A stretch of 64,000 nt of DNA from the NCBI RefSeq assembly GCF_016411865.1, contig NZ_JAEKJA010000023.1:1-64000 (forward strand). Reading direction: 5' to 3'. A model generated the notes under the pieces. It was not told the origin of the DNA and made no database searches. It worked only from the letters and a program-made list of their open reading frames with translations. The stretch's first letter is position 1. Each line of letters opens with the position of its first letter. Origin of the DNA: Acuticoccus mangrovi (GTDB lineage Bacteria > Pseudomonadota > Alphaproteobacteria > Rhizobiales > Amorphaceae). A program made the translations under genes and the position numbers. Positions 15,693-24,259 of this stretch are shown piece after piece.

Positions 15693-17111
15693 ATGCGTCT
15701 GACTGTCGAAGAGCTCTCGGTGCATGCCGGCTCGACGCGCCTCGTCGGTCCGATCTCCCTCGCCATCGAGGCGGGCGAGCCGCTGACGATCCTCGGCGAG
15801 ACCGGCGCCGGCAAGAGCCTCCTCGCCCAGGCGATCATGGGGGCGCTCCCCGAGGGGCTCACCGCTCAGGGGGCGATCACGCTCGACGGACGGCGGCTCG
15901 ACACGCTGCCGCCGCGCCAGCGCCGCGCGCTTTGGGGCCACGAGATCGCCATGCTGCCGCAGGAGCCGTGGCGCGCGCTCGACGCCTTGATGCGGAGCGG
16001 CGAGCAGGTCGCCGAAAGCCACGCGATCGTTGCCGGCGAGGGCTGGAAGACGGCGGAGGCGAGGGCGCACGACGCGCTGTCGGGGCTCGGCCTTGAGGAG
16101 CGGGCGATGGCGGCGTGGCCCGGCGCGCTGTCGGGAGGTATGGCGCAGCGGGTCGCCTTCGCCGCGGCGACCGCCGCCGGCGCCGGGACGCTGCTCGCGG
16201 ACGAGCCCACCAAGGGCCTCGACGAGGCCCGGCGCGACGACGTGACGGCGCTCCTCCTGCGCTACGTGGAGGACGGCCATCTTCTGTTGACGATCACCCA
16301 CGACGTCGCCGTCGCCCGTGCGCTCGGCGGCAAGGTGATGGTGCTGAAGGACGGCGAGGCGGTCGAGCACGGCGCCGCCGCCGAGGTGCTCCACGCGCCG
16401 AAGAGTGCCTATGGGCAGGCGCTGATCGCCGCCGATCCCGCCAACTGGCCGCATATCATACCGCAACGGGGCGGCGAGCCGGTGCTCGTTGCCGAGGGGC
16501 TCGGCATCGCCCGCGGCCGCAGGCTGCTTCTCGACGGGGTGGGGCTGAGCCTTCGTGCCGGCCAGCGCATCGCCGTGGTGGGGGAGAGCGGACTGGGCAA
16601 GTCGTCCCTCCTCGATACGCTCGCCGGCCTCATCCCGGCCGCCGGCGGAGCGGTGCGGCGGCTCGGTCGGGGCGCCGCGCCCTTCGCGGTTCAGAAGCTC
16701 TATCAGGATCCGCCGGCGGCGTTCGCGCCGCGCGTCCCGCTGGCGGAGAGCTTTCGCGACCTCGAGCGTCGGCATCGCATCTCGCGTGCCGAGCGTGAGA
16801 TGCTGCTCGAGCGGCTGGGGCTCTCGCCGGGGCTGCTCGCCCGTCGGCCCGACGCCGTCTCGGGCGGCGAATTGCAGCGCCTCGCGCTGGTGCGCGTGCT
16901 CCTGCTTCAGCCGGCGGTGATCCTCGCGGACGAGCCGACCTCCCGCCTCGACCCCGTCACCCAGCGCCAGGTGATGGAGGTGATCGGCGCGATCGCACGC
17001 CAGTCGAACGTCGGCCTCGTGCTCGTGACCCACAACCGGACGATGGCGCGCCGCTGGGCCGACAGCACGCTCGACCTCTCCGACTACACCCCACTGCGCG
17101 CGGCGGGATGA
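15693..17111 (+). CDS. Fused double ABC ATPase of the peptide-type importer (DppD-DppF fusion)
   Basis: A 472-residue protein with two ABC ATPase halves in one chain. The first half has Walker A GETGAGKS and signature LSGGMAQRV; the second has Walker A GESGLGKS (from about residue 300), signature VSGGELQRL and Walker B VILADEP. Most peptide importers use two separate ATPases, so this is a fusion form. The ATG at 15693 follows the permease stop by two bases; the long open frame upstream of it is not coding. It powers the importer encoded by the three genes before it. Confidence 0.92.
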   Translation: MRLTVEELSVHAGSTRLVGPISLAIEAGEPLTILGETGAGKSLLAQAIMGALPEGLTAQGAITLDGRRLDTLPPRQRRALWGHEIAMLPQEPWRALDALMRSGEQVAESHAIVAGEGWKTAEARAHDALSGLGLEERAMAAWPGALSGGMAQRVAFAAATAAGAGTLLADEPTKGLDEARRDDVTALLLRYVEDGHLLLTITHDVAVARALGGKVMVLKDGEAVEHGAAAEVLHAPKSAYGQALIAADPANWPHIIPQRGGEPVLVAEGLGIARGRRLLLDGVGLSLRAGQRIAVVGESGLGKSSLLDTLAGLIPAAGGAVRRLGRGAAPFAVQKLYQDPPAAFAPRVPLAESFRDLERRHRISRAEREMLLERLGLSPGLLARRPDAVSGGELQRLALVRVLLLQPAVILADEPTSRLDPVTQRQVMEVIGAIARQSNVGLVLVTHNRTMARRWADSTLDLSDYTPLRAAG

Positions 17112-17333
17112 TGGAGCATCCCTGCAAACTCCGCCGCACCGATGTGGTGCACCTTCCGACGGCGCGCGGCTTGAAGGCGCCCGCGGCGCGATCCGGCGCC
17201 ACGGCGGCGCTGTCCTTACAGGTCTCGAGACGTTTCCGAGGACCGTCAAAACCTTCGACCGCTGCGGCGAACCCCGGCCCCCGACGTCCTGCGGAGCCGT
17301 TGGACGGGTCGAGCGAGGTATCCCGAGCGGGCT
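17112..17333. other. Non-coding stretch after the ABC operon
   Basis: About 220 bases with no convincing gene, promoter or hairpin. It adjoins a gene remnant (17334-17531), so together 17112-17580 looks like decayed sequence between two Zur-linked operons. Confidence 0.4.
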
Positions 17334-17531
17334 TCACTTCGTCATCAGGATGTCGCCGACTTCGTCGAGTTGGGCCGTCGGGCCGCGCACGATCCAGAAG
17401 GTGGCGTCGTTCTGCTCGATCATGGCGGGCTCGGTGATCGTCGCTCCCGCCGCAAGTCCGCCGCGATGGTAGATGCGGCCTGTGAGCGTGCAGGAACACG
17501 GCCCGACACCGTATCGAAGGCCTGCGTCGGC
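17334..17531 (-). pseudogene. C-terminal remnant of a hydantoinase/oxoprolinase A-type protein
   Basis: A 65-codon open stretch ending in TGA, without a start codon and cut off upstream by TAA. Its translation contains GRIYHRGGLAAGATITEPAM, then IEQNDATFWIVRG and DEVGDILM. This matches the order and spacing of the C-terminal end of HyuA-type proteins, where a tyrosine-arginine segment, GPAII-like turn and a final NLLI-like strand occur; compare the intact hyuA at 45530. It is not a copy of that gene, as the residues differ widely. It is best read as a leftover of an otherwise deleted gene. Confidence 0.5.
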
Positions 17532-17580
17532 TTAGCTCCCAGCGATCAGCATCAGGATCACGGCAAAAGAAGGTCGCGCC

Positions 17581-18366
17581 CTAGAAGACCGGCGCCGAGA
17601 TCTGGTCGCAGGTGCGGGGTTCGTGCCTCTCGTTGGTGCTGACCGGTGAAAGGGTCTGGGCGAGGGGGTCGTTGAGGGGGACGTAGAGGCTGGTGAGGCC
17701 ACGTGCGCCGAGGAGCGCGAGGAGGGGGGCGGCAGTTCCGAGGGGCGGGTGGTTCGCGACACGGTCGTCGCCGCCGCTGCGGGTGAGGAGATGGACACCG
17801 CGGTGGTCGCTGTGGAGGACGCCATCGAACCCGTCGGGAACGCCGCGACGGGGGCGCAGCGCGTCGCCGAGCGTGATCAGCGGCCGGCCATGGGCGATCC
17901 GATGGAAGAAGCCCGCCATGATCTGCCGCGCCTCGTCCGCCCCCGCGCCGATCTCGACGGCGACGCCGGCCTCGCGCAGCCTTCGGAACCCGCCACCGTT
18001 CACCCGCGGATCGGGGTCCTGCAACGAGGCGAACACCCGCGCGACGCCGGCGGCGACGATCGCGTCGGCGCAGGGCGGGGTCTTGCCGTAGTGGCAGCAG
18101 GGCTCGAGCGTGACGTAGAGCGTCGCACCGCGCGCCGCCGGCCCGGCGTCGTCGAGGGCGACGCGCTCGGCGTGAGGGCGGCCGCCGACCTGGGTGCGCC
18201 CGCGTCCCACCACGCGCCCGTCGCGCACGATCACGCAGCCGACGGGCGGGTTCGGCCAGACGTGGCCCTGCATCGAGCGGGCAAGCATCAGCGCTTCGCC
18301 CATCGCGGCTGCATGATCGACCGGCGGCTCGGTGCACGCGGTGCCGACGCGCGGCGCCATTATCAT
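17581..18366 (-). CDS. RibD-like zinc deaminase lacking a normal reductase domain
   Basis: A 261-residue paralogue of the riboflavin enzyme RibD. The N-terminal cytidine-deaminase-like domain is complete: PNPPVGCVIVRDG, the catalytic PHAE (His65, Glu67), and EPCCHYGKTPPC with zinc ligands Cys90 and Cys99. The C-terminal part from about residue 150 is short and divergent (GRPLITLGDALRPRRG) compared with the roughly 200-residue reductase domain of full RibD. It could thus perform only the deamination step of riboflavin synthesis. ATG 18366 is preceded by AGAGG. It lies downstream of hisI in a unit headed by a Zur box, which fits the known duplication of zinc enzymes in Zur regulons. Confidence 0.82.
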   Translation of the reverse strand: MIMAPRVGTACTEPPVDHAAAMGEALMLARSMQGHVWPNPPVGCVIVRDGRVVGRGRTQVGGRPHAERVALDDAGPAARGATLYVTLEPCCHYGKTPPCADAIVAAGVARVFASLQDPDPRVNGGGFRRLREAGVAVEIGAGADEARQIMAGFFHRIAHGRPLITLGDALRPRRGVPDGFDGVLHSDHRGVHLLTRSGGDDRVANHPPLGTAAPLLALLGARGLTSLYVPLNDPLAQTLSPVSTNERHEPRTCDQISAPVF

Positions 18367-18409
18367 AAGGCCTCTTTCACAATCGGCGATCCCGACCCAC
18401 GGCGGCCGA

Positions 18410-18889
18410 CTATAGCCGGGTGGGGTTCGGCGCGTCGCCATAGACGGCGACGGGATCGAACGCCTTCTCCGTCTCGGTGAAGTCGAGCGCGATGGGGCGT
18501 GCGTCGCCGTCCGTCGAGACCGCCCGATAAAAGCACGAGCGGAAGCCGACGTGGCAGCTCGCGTTGCCGGTCACCTCGACGCGGAGCCAGATCGCGTCCT
18601 GATCGTCGTCGACCCGGATTTCGACGATCTTCTGGACGAGGCCGCTCGTCGCACCCTTATGCCAGAGGCACTGGCGGCTCCGGCTCCAATAGTGCGCCTC
18701 GCCCGTCTCGATGGTGCGAAGGAGGGCGTCGGCGTTCATCATGCCCATCATGAGGACCTCGCCCGAGTGGGCATCGGTCGTCACCACCGGGAGGAGCCCG
18801 TCGGGGCCGAACTTGGGCGCGAGGAGCCTGCCTTCCTCGACCTCTTCGACGGTGCGGCGTGCGGCAAAGGGAGGTTGGGTCTCAGCCAT
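18410..18889 (-). CDS. hisI: Phosphoribosyl-AMP cyclohydrolase paralogue (HisI)
   Basis: A 159-residue HisI-type enzyme, which opens the purine ring of phosphoribosyl-AMP in histidine synthesis. Family motifs are SGEVLMMGMMN, HYWSRSRQCLWHKGATSG, and SCHVGFRSCFYR (Cys112, Cys119). The usual DCDxD motif, in which aspartates bind magnesium and the cysteine is a zinc ligand, reads DDDQD here, with Asp95 in the cysteine position. The metal site may therefore be altered. No other his gene is nearby, so this is a stand-alone copy. It begins a leftward unit (with the RibD-like gene) 227 bases from the Zur box at 19116. The ATG at 18889 fits the family N-terminus. Confidence 0.9.
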   Translation of the reverse strand: MAETQPPFAARRTVEEVEEGRLLAPKFGPDGLLPVVTTDAHSGEVLMMGMMNADALLRTIETGEAHYWSRSRQCLWHKGATSGLVQKIVEIRVDDDQDAIWLRVEVTGNASCHVGFRSCFYRAVSTDGDARPIALDFTETEKAFDPVAVYGDAPNPTRL

Positions 18890-19115
18890 CCGATCTTCCT
18901 GTCTGGCGCGACGGAGCCGGCGGCGGGCGACCCGCCGCAAGCCCAGGCTTCCGTCCGCCGGATCGCCGTCACGCGCCCAGCGACGCGTCGGGCCCGGCGA
19001 GCCGAAGCGCCGTGAGGTTGGTGCGGCCGGCGTGCGGCGTCCACGTCCGCCACGCCGCGCTCGACTACCCGCCATCTGCGGCTCCTTCGGACATGCCTTG
19101 TCGCTCTCGATCAAA

Positions 19116-19127
19116 ATGTTATAACAT
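19116..19127. promoter_or_regulatory. Zur box between divergent hisI/ribD-like and zur2/cysS units
   Basis: A perfect palindrome ATGTTATAACAT, identical to the one before aztD. It lies 43 bases upstream of the second Fur-family gene (19170) and could also act on the leftward hisI unit. About 225 bases between it and hisI hold no gene that I can support. Confidence 0.82.
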
Positions 19128-19169
19128 AACGATCCAGTCGCAACAACGCGTGGAAGGAACGTGGTTTCG

Positions 19170-19664
19170 ATGAATACCCTCCTCCAACGGAAGCCCGCGC
19201 ACCAATGCCCCGAGGGGCGTCCGCTCTCGGCCGAAGAGGTCTGTGCAGAGCGGGGGCTTCAGTTGAGCGAGGTGCAGCGCTCAATCCTGGAATATCTGTG
19301 GCGGCGCGGCCAGCCGGTCGGCGCCTACGGGCTCATGCGCGAGCTCAAGGGCACGCTCACGCGGCAGCTGTCGCCACCAACCGTCTACCGCGCGTTGGAG
19401 TTCCTGCAGAAGGAGGGGCTCGTCGCGCGCATCGAGACCAAGAACGCCTTCGTCGCCTGCGCCCGGCCGCACCGCAACCGCGCCTATGTCTACTTCATCT
19501 GCGACACGTGCGGGGCGTCGGTGGAGATCGAGAGCGCCGAGATCGAGGCGCAGGTCGCGCACGATGCCGCCTTTCTCGGCTTTCGCATCGGACGCCGCGT
19601 GATCGAGCTGGAGGGAACCTGCGCCGACTGCCTGTCGCGCGAGGCGGCGAACGCCGGCTGTTGA
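19170..19664 (+). CDS. Fur-family zinc-responsive repressor (Zur), copy 2
   Basis: A 164-residue Fur-superfamily regulator. After a 35-residue leader, the winged helix reads VQRSILEYLWRRGQPVGAYG, with SPPTVYRALEFLQKEG as recognition helix. The metal domain has AFVACARPH, the pair CDTC and a C-terminal CADC pair. It is more like E. coli Zur in length than copy 1. The ATG at 19170 was preferred; a GTG at 19161 is too near the AAGGA. A perfect Zur palindrome directly upstream suggests that zinc limitation induces it, and it is followed 58 bases later by the cysS paralogue. Confidence 0.87.
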   Translation: MNTLLQRKPAHQCPEGRPLSAEEVCAERGLQLSEVQRSILEYLWRRGQPVGAYGLMRELKGTLTRQLSPPTVYRALEFLQKEGLVARIETKNAFVACARPHRNRAYVYFICDTCGASVEIESAEIEAQVAHDAAFLGFRIGRRVIELEGTCADCLSREAANAGC

Positions 19665-19722
19665 CGCGCCCGAGCGACACGCCGTCACCCTCCCGCCACC
19701 TCAACGACAATCCGAGCAGACC

Positions 19723-21105
19723 ATGGCCATTCAACTCACCAACAGCTTCGGTGGGCACAAGGAGATCTTCGTTCCGCAGACGCCTGACCGCGTGCGGCTC
19801 TATGTGTGCGGGCCCACGGTCTACGACTTCGCCCACATCGGCAACGCCCGCCCGGCCGTCGTCTTCGACGTGCTCGTGCGGGTGCTGCGCCGCCACTTCG
19901 GCGAGGTCGTCTACGTCCGCAACCTCACCGACATCGACGACAAGATCAACGCCGCCGCGCGGCGCGAGGGCGTTTCGATCGGCGTGATCGCCGAGCGGTA
20001 CGCCGCGGCCTATCACGCCGACATGGCGGCGCTCGGTGTCGCGCCGCCGACCGTCGAGCCGAAGGTGACGGATCATCTGCCCGAGATCATCGACCTCATC
20101 GGCCGGCTGATCAGCAGCGGGAACGCCTACGTCGCCGAGCGGCACGTCCTCTTCCATGTGCCCTCGTTCGCCCAATATGGCGCGCTGTCCGGACGCAGCC
20201 CGGAGGAGATGATCGCCGGGGCGCGGGTGGAGGTCGCCCCGTTCAAGCGGCACCCGGCCGACTTCGTGCTGTGGAAGCCCTCGAGCGCGGATCAGCCGGG
20301 TTGGGATAGCCCGTGGGGGCGGGGGCGGCCCGGCTGGCACATCGAGTGCTCGGCGATGATCGAGCGCCATCTCGGCTCCTCGATCGACATCCACGGCGGG
20401 GGTCAGGATCTGATCTTCCCCCACCATGAGAACGAGATCGCGCAGGGGACCCGGGCCAGCTACTGGCTCCACAACGGCTTCGTTACGGTCGAGGGGCACA
20501 AGATGTCGAAGTCGATCGGCAACGTGCTCCTCGTGCGCGATCTGCTCCAGGAAGCGCCGGGGGAGGCGATCCGCTTCGCGCTGCTGTCGGCCCACTATCG
20601 CCAGCCGCTCGACTGGACGTCGCAGACGCTGCATCAGGCGCGCCGCAGCCTCGATCGGCTCTACGGCGCGCTGCGTCACCTGGAAGGGGCCGAGGGTGAG
20701 GGGGATCCGGCGCCCTATCTCGCGGCGTTCCATGCCGCCCTCGACGACGATCTCAACACCCCTGCGGCGTTCGCCGAGCTTTTCCGCCTCGCGCGGTCGG
20801 CCCGCGACGAGACGTCACCCGCGATCCGCAGCGCCCTCCGGTCGGCGCTCGTCCGGGGCGGGGCGGAGCTCGGCCTGCTGCAGGACGCGCCGGAGGCGTG
20901 GTTTCGCCGGTCGGCGACGGGTGAGGGGGAGCCCGATCGCGTGCGCATCGAGGCGCTGGTCGCCGAGCGCGCCGAGGCCCGGGCGGATCGAGACTTCGAG
21001 CGGGCCGACCGGCTGCGGACCCAGCTCCAGGCGCTCGGAATCCAGCTGGAGGACAACGGCGATCGGACCGATTGGCGGTTTGATCGTAACGTTATAACAT
21101 CATGA
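19723..21105 (+). CDS. cysS: Cysteinyl-tRNA synthetase (zinc-regulon copy)
   Basis: A 460-residue class I synthetase that charges tRNA-Cys. It has the HIGN signature ([10 protein letters not shown]), KMSKS ([10 protein letters not shown]) and all four zinc ligands expected from the E. coli enzyme: Cys29 in YVCGPTVYD, the cysteine of HIECSAM, and the histidine and glutamate of [10 protein letters not shown]. It is therefore still zinc-dependent by appearance. Its place after a Zur-boxed regulator suggests that it is a second copy made when zinc is scarce, as described for cysS duplicates linked to COG0523 genes. Whether the chromosome also has a housekeeping cysS cannot be seen here. Confidence 0.93.
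   Translation: MAIQLTNSFGGHKEIFVPQTPDRVRLYVCGPTVYDFAHIGNARPAVVFDVLVRVLRRHFGEVVYVRNLTDIDDKINAAARREGVSIGVIAERYAAAYHADMAALGVAPPTVEPKVTDHLPEIIDLIGRLISSGNAYVAERHVLFHVPSFAQYGALSGRSPEEMIAGARVEVAPFKRHPADFVLWKPSSADQPGWDSPWGRGRPGWHIECSAMIERHLGSSIDIHGGGQDLIFPHHENEIAQGTRASYWLHNGFVTVEGHKMSKSIGNVLLVRDLLQEAPGEAIRFALLSAHYRQPLDWTSQTLHQARRSLDRLYGALRHLEGAEGEGDPAPYLAAFHAALDDDLNTPAAFAELFRLARSARDETSPAIRSALRSALVRGGAELGLLQDAPEAWFRRSATGEGEPDRVRIEALVAERAEARADRDFERADRLRTQLQALGIQLEDNGDRTDWRFDRNVITS
21089..21100. promoter_or_regulatory. Zur-like box at the 3' end of cysS, before the DUF1826 gene
   Basis: ACGTTATAACAT, one mismatch from the perfect palindrome, located inside the last codons of cysS and 69 bases upstream of the DUF1826 start. 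It would give that gene its own zinc-controlled promoter. Confidence 0.68.
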
Positions 21106-21168
21106 AATCGACGCTCGTCGGCGGGTTCGAGGCGGGCCGGCGTTCCATCGCATCACGGGGAGAGGTCC

Positions 21169-21780
21169 ATGCGTCCTGAGGTGGCCGCGACGATGAATGT
21201 TTCGGACGATCCGTTCGTCCTCGGCTCCGTCGCGGAGGCGGGCGTGGCGCTGGCCGTCTGGCAGCGCAAGCTTCCGGACGCGCTCGAGGCGTGGCTGGAG
21301 GCGCTGCCTGCCGCCCGGTTTCCGACGATGCGGCAACGCTGTTCCGCCGCCGAGGTCGGGGGCACCGTGCGAGAGGCGTGCCGCAGGGCGAAGACGCCTC
21401 AATGCGCCGAGCGTGAGGCCTTCATCGAGGCGGTGAGCGCCCTCGCGCGCCTCGCCGCGGAGGTGATGCGATCGCCGCTGATCGAGCTGCGCCTCGAGGT
21501 CGCCGAGGATCAGCCGTGCCCCAAATGGCATGTCGACGGAGTGCGTTGCCGCCTGCTCTCCACCCTGCGCGGGCCGGCGACGGAGTTCGGCCCCCTCGGG
21601 GCCGACGGCGCGCCGACGTCGACCTATCGGCCGCCCGCCGGCGCCGTCGCGCTCGTCCGCGGTCGCCTCTGGTCCGAGCGCGAGCCCTGCGCGATCGTCC
21701 ACCGCTCGCCGCCCATCAAGGCGGGTGTGACGCGGTTCTTCCTCTCTATCGATCCGGTCGACGAGATGCAGATGAGCTAG
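21169..21780 (+). CDS. DUF1826 family protein of the zinc regulon
   Basis: A 203-residue cytoplasmic protein of the DUF1826 family. The signature CPKWHVDGVRCRLLSTLRGP near residues 118-137 is followed by VHRSPP and a C-terminal beta strand. The pattern H-x-D and the late histidine recall a metal-binding cupin or dioxygenase-like fold, but that is inference. The family is known mainly from neighbourhoods of COG0523 and Zur genes; no biochemical function is established to my knowledge. It stands between a Zur-like box and a terminator, as a single-gene unit. Confidence 0.85.
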   Translation: MRPEVAATMNVSDDPFVLGSVAEAGVALAVWQRKLPDALEAWLEALPAARFPTMRQRCSAAEVGGTVREACRRAKTPQCAEREAFIEAVSALARLAAEVMRSPLIELRLEVAEDQPCPKWHVDGVRCRLLSTLRGPATEFGPLGADGAPTSTYRPPAGAVALVRGRLWSEREPCAIVHRSPPIKAGVTRFFLSIDPVDEMQMS

Positions 21781-21822
21781 GCCGAACCGGAGGCGCGGGC
21801 CCCGGACGCCGGCGGCTGCCGG

Positions 21823-21842
21823 GCCACCCCCTGAGGGGTGGC
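21823..21842 (+). terminator. Hairpin after the DUF1826 gene
   Basis: Perfect 8-base arms GCCACCCC and GGGGTGGC around CTGA, 42 bases past the DUF1826 stop and before the next Zur box. It separates the two transcription units. Confidence 0.6.
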
Positions 21843-21874
21843 GACGTGCCGCCGGTGACGCCGGGCGGCCTTGC

Positions 21875-21887
21875 GTTATATTATAGC
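21875..21887. promoter_or_regulatory. Zur box upstream of the COG0523/WD40 operon
   Basis: GTTATA-T-TATAGC, a single base from the perfect palindrome at 6476. It lies 98 bases before the COG0523 start at 21986 and controls, by inference, the four-gene operon to 25194. Confidence 0.75.
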
Positions 21888-21985
21888 GTACCATATCGAT
21901 GGACCGGTCGACGGCGGCGCGGTGCGTCAAGGCACGCGAGGATCACGGATCCCGCGCCCGGTCGGCCGAACTCATGGAGGCGATC

Positions 21986-22951
21986 ATGGTCGCACAGGTG
22001 CCTGTCACCGTCCTCACCGGCTTTCTCGGCGCCGGGAAGACGACACTTCTCAACCGGATTCTGACCGAGCAGCACGGCAAGAAATACGCCGTCATCGTCA
22101 ACGAGTTTGGCGAGACCGGCATCGACAACGATCTCGTCGTCGACGCCGACGAGGAAGTGTTCGAAATGAACAACGGCTGCATCTGCTGCACCGTGCGCGG
22201 CGATCTCATCCGCATCCTCGGCGGCCTCATGAAGCGGGCCGACCGGTTCGACGCGATCCTGATCGAGACCACCGGGCTCGCGGATCCCGCCCCCGTCGCC
22301 CAGACTTTCTTCGTCGACGCGGAGGTCGCCGACAAGACGCGCCTCGACGCGATCGTGACCGTGGTCGATGCGCGTCATCTGGAGAGCCAGCTCGCCGAAA
22401 GCCACGAGGCGGCAGAGCAGCTCGCCTTCGCCGACATCATCCTGTTGAACAAGATCGACCTCGTCGATGCGGACGCCCTCGCCGAGGTCGAAGCCCGCAT
22501 CCGGGCGATGAACCCCTATGCCAAGATCGTCCACAGCGAGAAGTGCGGCGTTCCGCTCGAGACGGTGCTGGGGCAGAACGCCTTCGACCTGAAGCGCGTC
22601 CTCGAGATCGAGCCCGAGTTCCTCGACACCGCGCACGAGCATGAGCACGACGACGCGGTGACCAGCGTCTCGCTGGAGGCCGATACGCCGCTCGATCCGG
22701 ACAAGTTCCAGACCTGGTTCGGGCAGCTGTTGCAGGAGCGGGGGCAGGACATCCTGCGCTCGAAGGGCATTCTCGACATCGCCGGCGCGGAGGATCGTTA
22801 TGTGATCCAGGGCGTCCACATGCTCATGGACGGCGACTTCCTGGGACCGTGGCCGGCCGGCGACACCCGCCGTTCCCGCCTCGTCTTCATTGGGCGCGAG
22901 CTCGACAAGATGGACCTCGCCGAAGGCTTTGCCGCATGCAAGGCGGTCTGA
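21986..22951 (+). CDS. COG0523 GTPase metallochaperone, third copy
   Basis: A 321-residue COG0523 GTPase with Walker [10 protein letters not shown], metal motif NGCICCTV (Cys65, 67, 68), LNKIDLVD as the guanine motif and a short charged metal patch HEHEHDD before the C-terminal CobW domain. The ATG at 21986 has GGAGG five bases upstream and was preferred over the ATG at 21974. It is the first gene of an operon with a WD40-like protein, a small cysteine-bearing protein and a hydrolase-fold protein, all joined by overlaps. This is the shortest of the three COG0523 proteins here and likely serves a different client. Confidence 0.92.
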   Translation: MVAQVPVTVLTGFLGAGKTTLLNRILTEQHGKKYAVIVNEFGETGIDNDLVVDADEEVFEMNNGCICCTVRGDLIRILGGLMKRADRFDAILIETTGLADPAPVAQTFFVDAEVADKTRLDAIVTVVDARHLESQLAESHEAAEQLAFADIILLNKIDLVDADALAEVEARIRAMNPYAKIVHSEKCGVPLETVLGQNAFDLKRVLEIEPEFLDTAHEHEHDDAVTSVSLEADTPLDPDKFQTWFGQLLQERGQDILRSKGILDIAGAEDRYVIQGVHMLMDGDFLGPWPAGDTRRSRLVFIGRELDKMDLAEGFAACKAV

Positions 22952-24015
22952 GCGCGGATCTGCGCACGCGCGAAGGCTTTCCCCCGACGGAGCTCGAGCG
23001 CGGCGGGCGGCCGATCGAGACGGGCGCCTACGTCACCGCCGCCGTGGGGCTCGGCGATGTGGTGGCGGCGGCACACGGAAACGGCGAGGTCCGCCTCTTC
23101 GCGGCGGGGAAAGGGGCGGAGCCGATGGTGGTGCCGGCGCATCGCGGCGCCGTCCTCGCGATGGCGCGGGCGGGCGATGACGCCCTCGTCACCGGCGGCG
23201 ACGACGGCCGCTTTCTGCGGATCTCCGCGCAAGGGGAGGTCGAGGAGATCGCGAGCTTCGGCTCGCGATGGGTCGATTGCGTCGCGGCGGGCCCGGCGAC
23301 GGGCCTCCTCGCATGCTCGGCCGGCAAACACGCCTATGTGCGCTCGAGCGACGGCGGCAAGACCGAGATGCTGGAGCACCCGAGCACCGTCGGCGGGCTC
23401 GCCTTCGACCGGAAGGGCCGCCTCGCCGTCGCCCACTATGGCGGCGTCACGGTCTGGGAGCGCAAGGGCCGGCGGTGGACGTCCACGCGGCTCGTGTGGG
23501 CCGGATCCCACATCGGCGTGTCGTGGAGCCCCGACGGCAAGTTCGTCGTCACCGCCATGCAGGAGAACGCGCTGCACGGGTGGCGTCTGCGCGACAAGGC
23601 GGACATGCGCATGTCCGGCTATCCGAGCAAGGCGCGCTCCGTCGATTGGGTGGGGGAGGTGCCTTACCTCGTCACCAGCGGCGCCGACCAGGCGATCTGC
23701 TGGCCCTTCGGCGGCAAGGACGGTCCGATGGGGCGCGGCCCGCTCTGCGTCGCCTATGGCGGCAAGCAGCTCGCGACCGCCGTCGTCGGCATGCCGGGAA
23801 AGTCGGCGGTCCTCGTCGGGTTCCAGGACGGCGCGGTGCTGTTCAGCGAGCTGAAGGACGATGTCGACGGCTTCGTCGTCCGCGGCTCCACCGGCGTCGA
23901 AGTGACCGCGCTCGCGGTGACCGCCTCGCACTCCCACATCCTGATCGGTGACGCGGACGGTGGCCTCTTGTGGCTGCCCCTCGATAAAGGGGCCCACTAT
24001 GCTGGGGCTCTTTAA
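22936..24015 (+). CDS. WD40-repeat-like beta-propeller protein
   Basis: A 359-residue protein with repeating blade-like units, for example [20 protein letters not shown], then [19 protein letters not shown] and [16 protein letters not shown]. No signal peptide is visible, so it is probably cytoplasmic. It begins at an ATG (22936) inside the last codons of the COG0523 gene, and ends beyond the start of the next small gene, so all are translationally coupled. WD40-like proteins are repeatedly found next to COG0523 genes in alphaproteobacteria; it may act as a docking platform for the GTPase and its client. No enzymatic residues stand out. Confidence 0.85.
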   Translation: MQGGLSADLRTREGFPPTELERGGRPIETGAYVTAAVGLGDVVAAAHGNGEVRLFAAGKGAEPMVVPAHRGAVLAMARAGDDALVTGGDDGRFLRISAQGEVEEIASFGSRWVDCVAAGPATGLLACSAGKHAYVRSSDGGKTEMLEHPSTVGGLAFDRKGRLAVAHYGGVTVWERKGRRWTSTRLVWAGSHIGVSWSPDGKFVVTAMQENALHGWRLRDKADMRMSGYPSKARSVDWVGEVPYLVTSGADQAICWPFGGKDGPMGRGPLCVAYGGKQLATAVVGMPGKSAVLVGFQDGAVLFSELKDDVDGFVVRGSTGVEVTALAVTASHSHILIGDADGGLLWLPLDKGAHYAGAL

Positions 24016-24259
24016 GCGCCAGCGGCCCGACGTGGAGGCGGTCCGGCGGGTGAAGGCGCTCGTCGCGGCCCGCTTCGACGTTGCCGATCAAGCCGCGATC
24101 ACCGTCGCCGAGCTGCGCTGCGCGGAGCCGGGCTGCCCGCCCGTCGAAACGGTGATAACGGTGCGTGAGGCGGACGGCCGCCTGCGGCAATGGCGCATCG
24201 CGAAGCCCATCGCCGAGGTCGAAGGCGCAGAGGTTGCGGGGTTGGGGGCCGAGTCATGA
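23999..24259 (+). CDS. Small conserved-looking protein with a CxxxxC motif
   Basis: An 86-residue protein, [16 protein letters not shown] at the N-terminus, followed by AELRCAEPGCPPVETVITV, where two cysteines are four residues apart, and a basic/tryptophan stretch RLRQWRIAKP. It overlaps the WD40-like gene by 17 bases and the next gene by four (ATGA). I do not know the family's role. Paired cysteines and its place in a zinc-controlled operon suggest a small metal or redox partner. Confidence 0.75.
   Translation: MLGLFKRQRPDVEAVRRVKALVAARFDVADQAAITVAELRCAEPGCPPVETVITVREADGRLRQWRIAKPIAEVEGAEVAGLGAES

Noticed and set aside
18890-19114. N-terminal extension of hisI by 75 codons
   Set aside because: The upstream part is arginine-rich, lacks family similarity, and the ATG at 18889 fits the HisI N-terminus.
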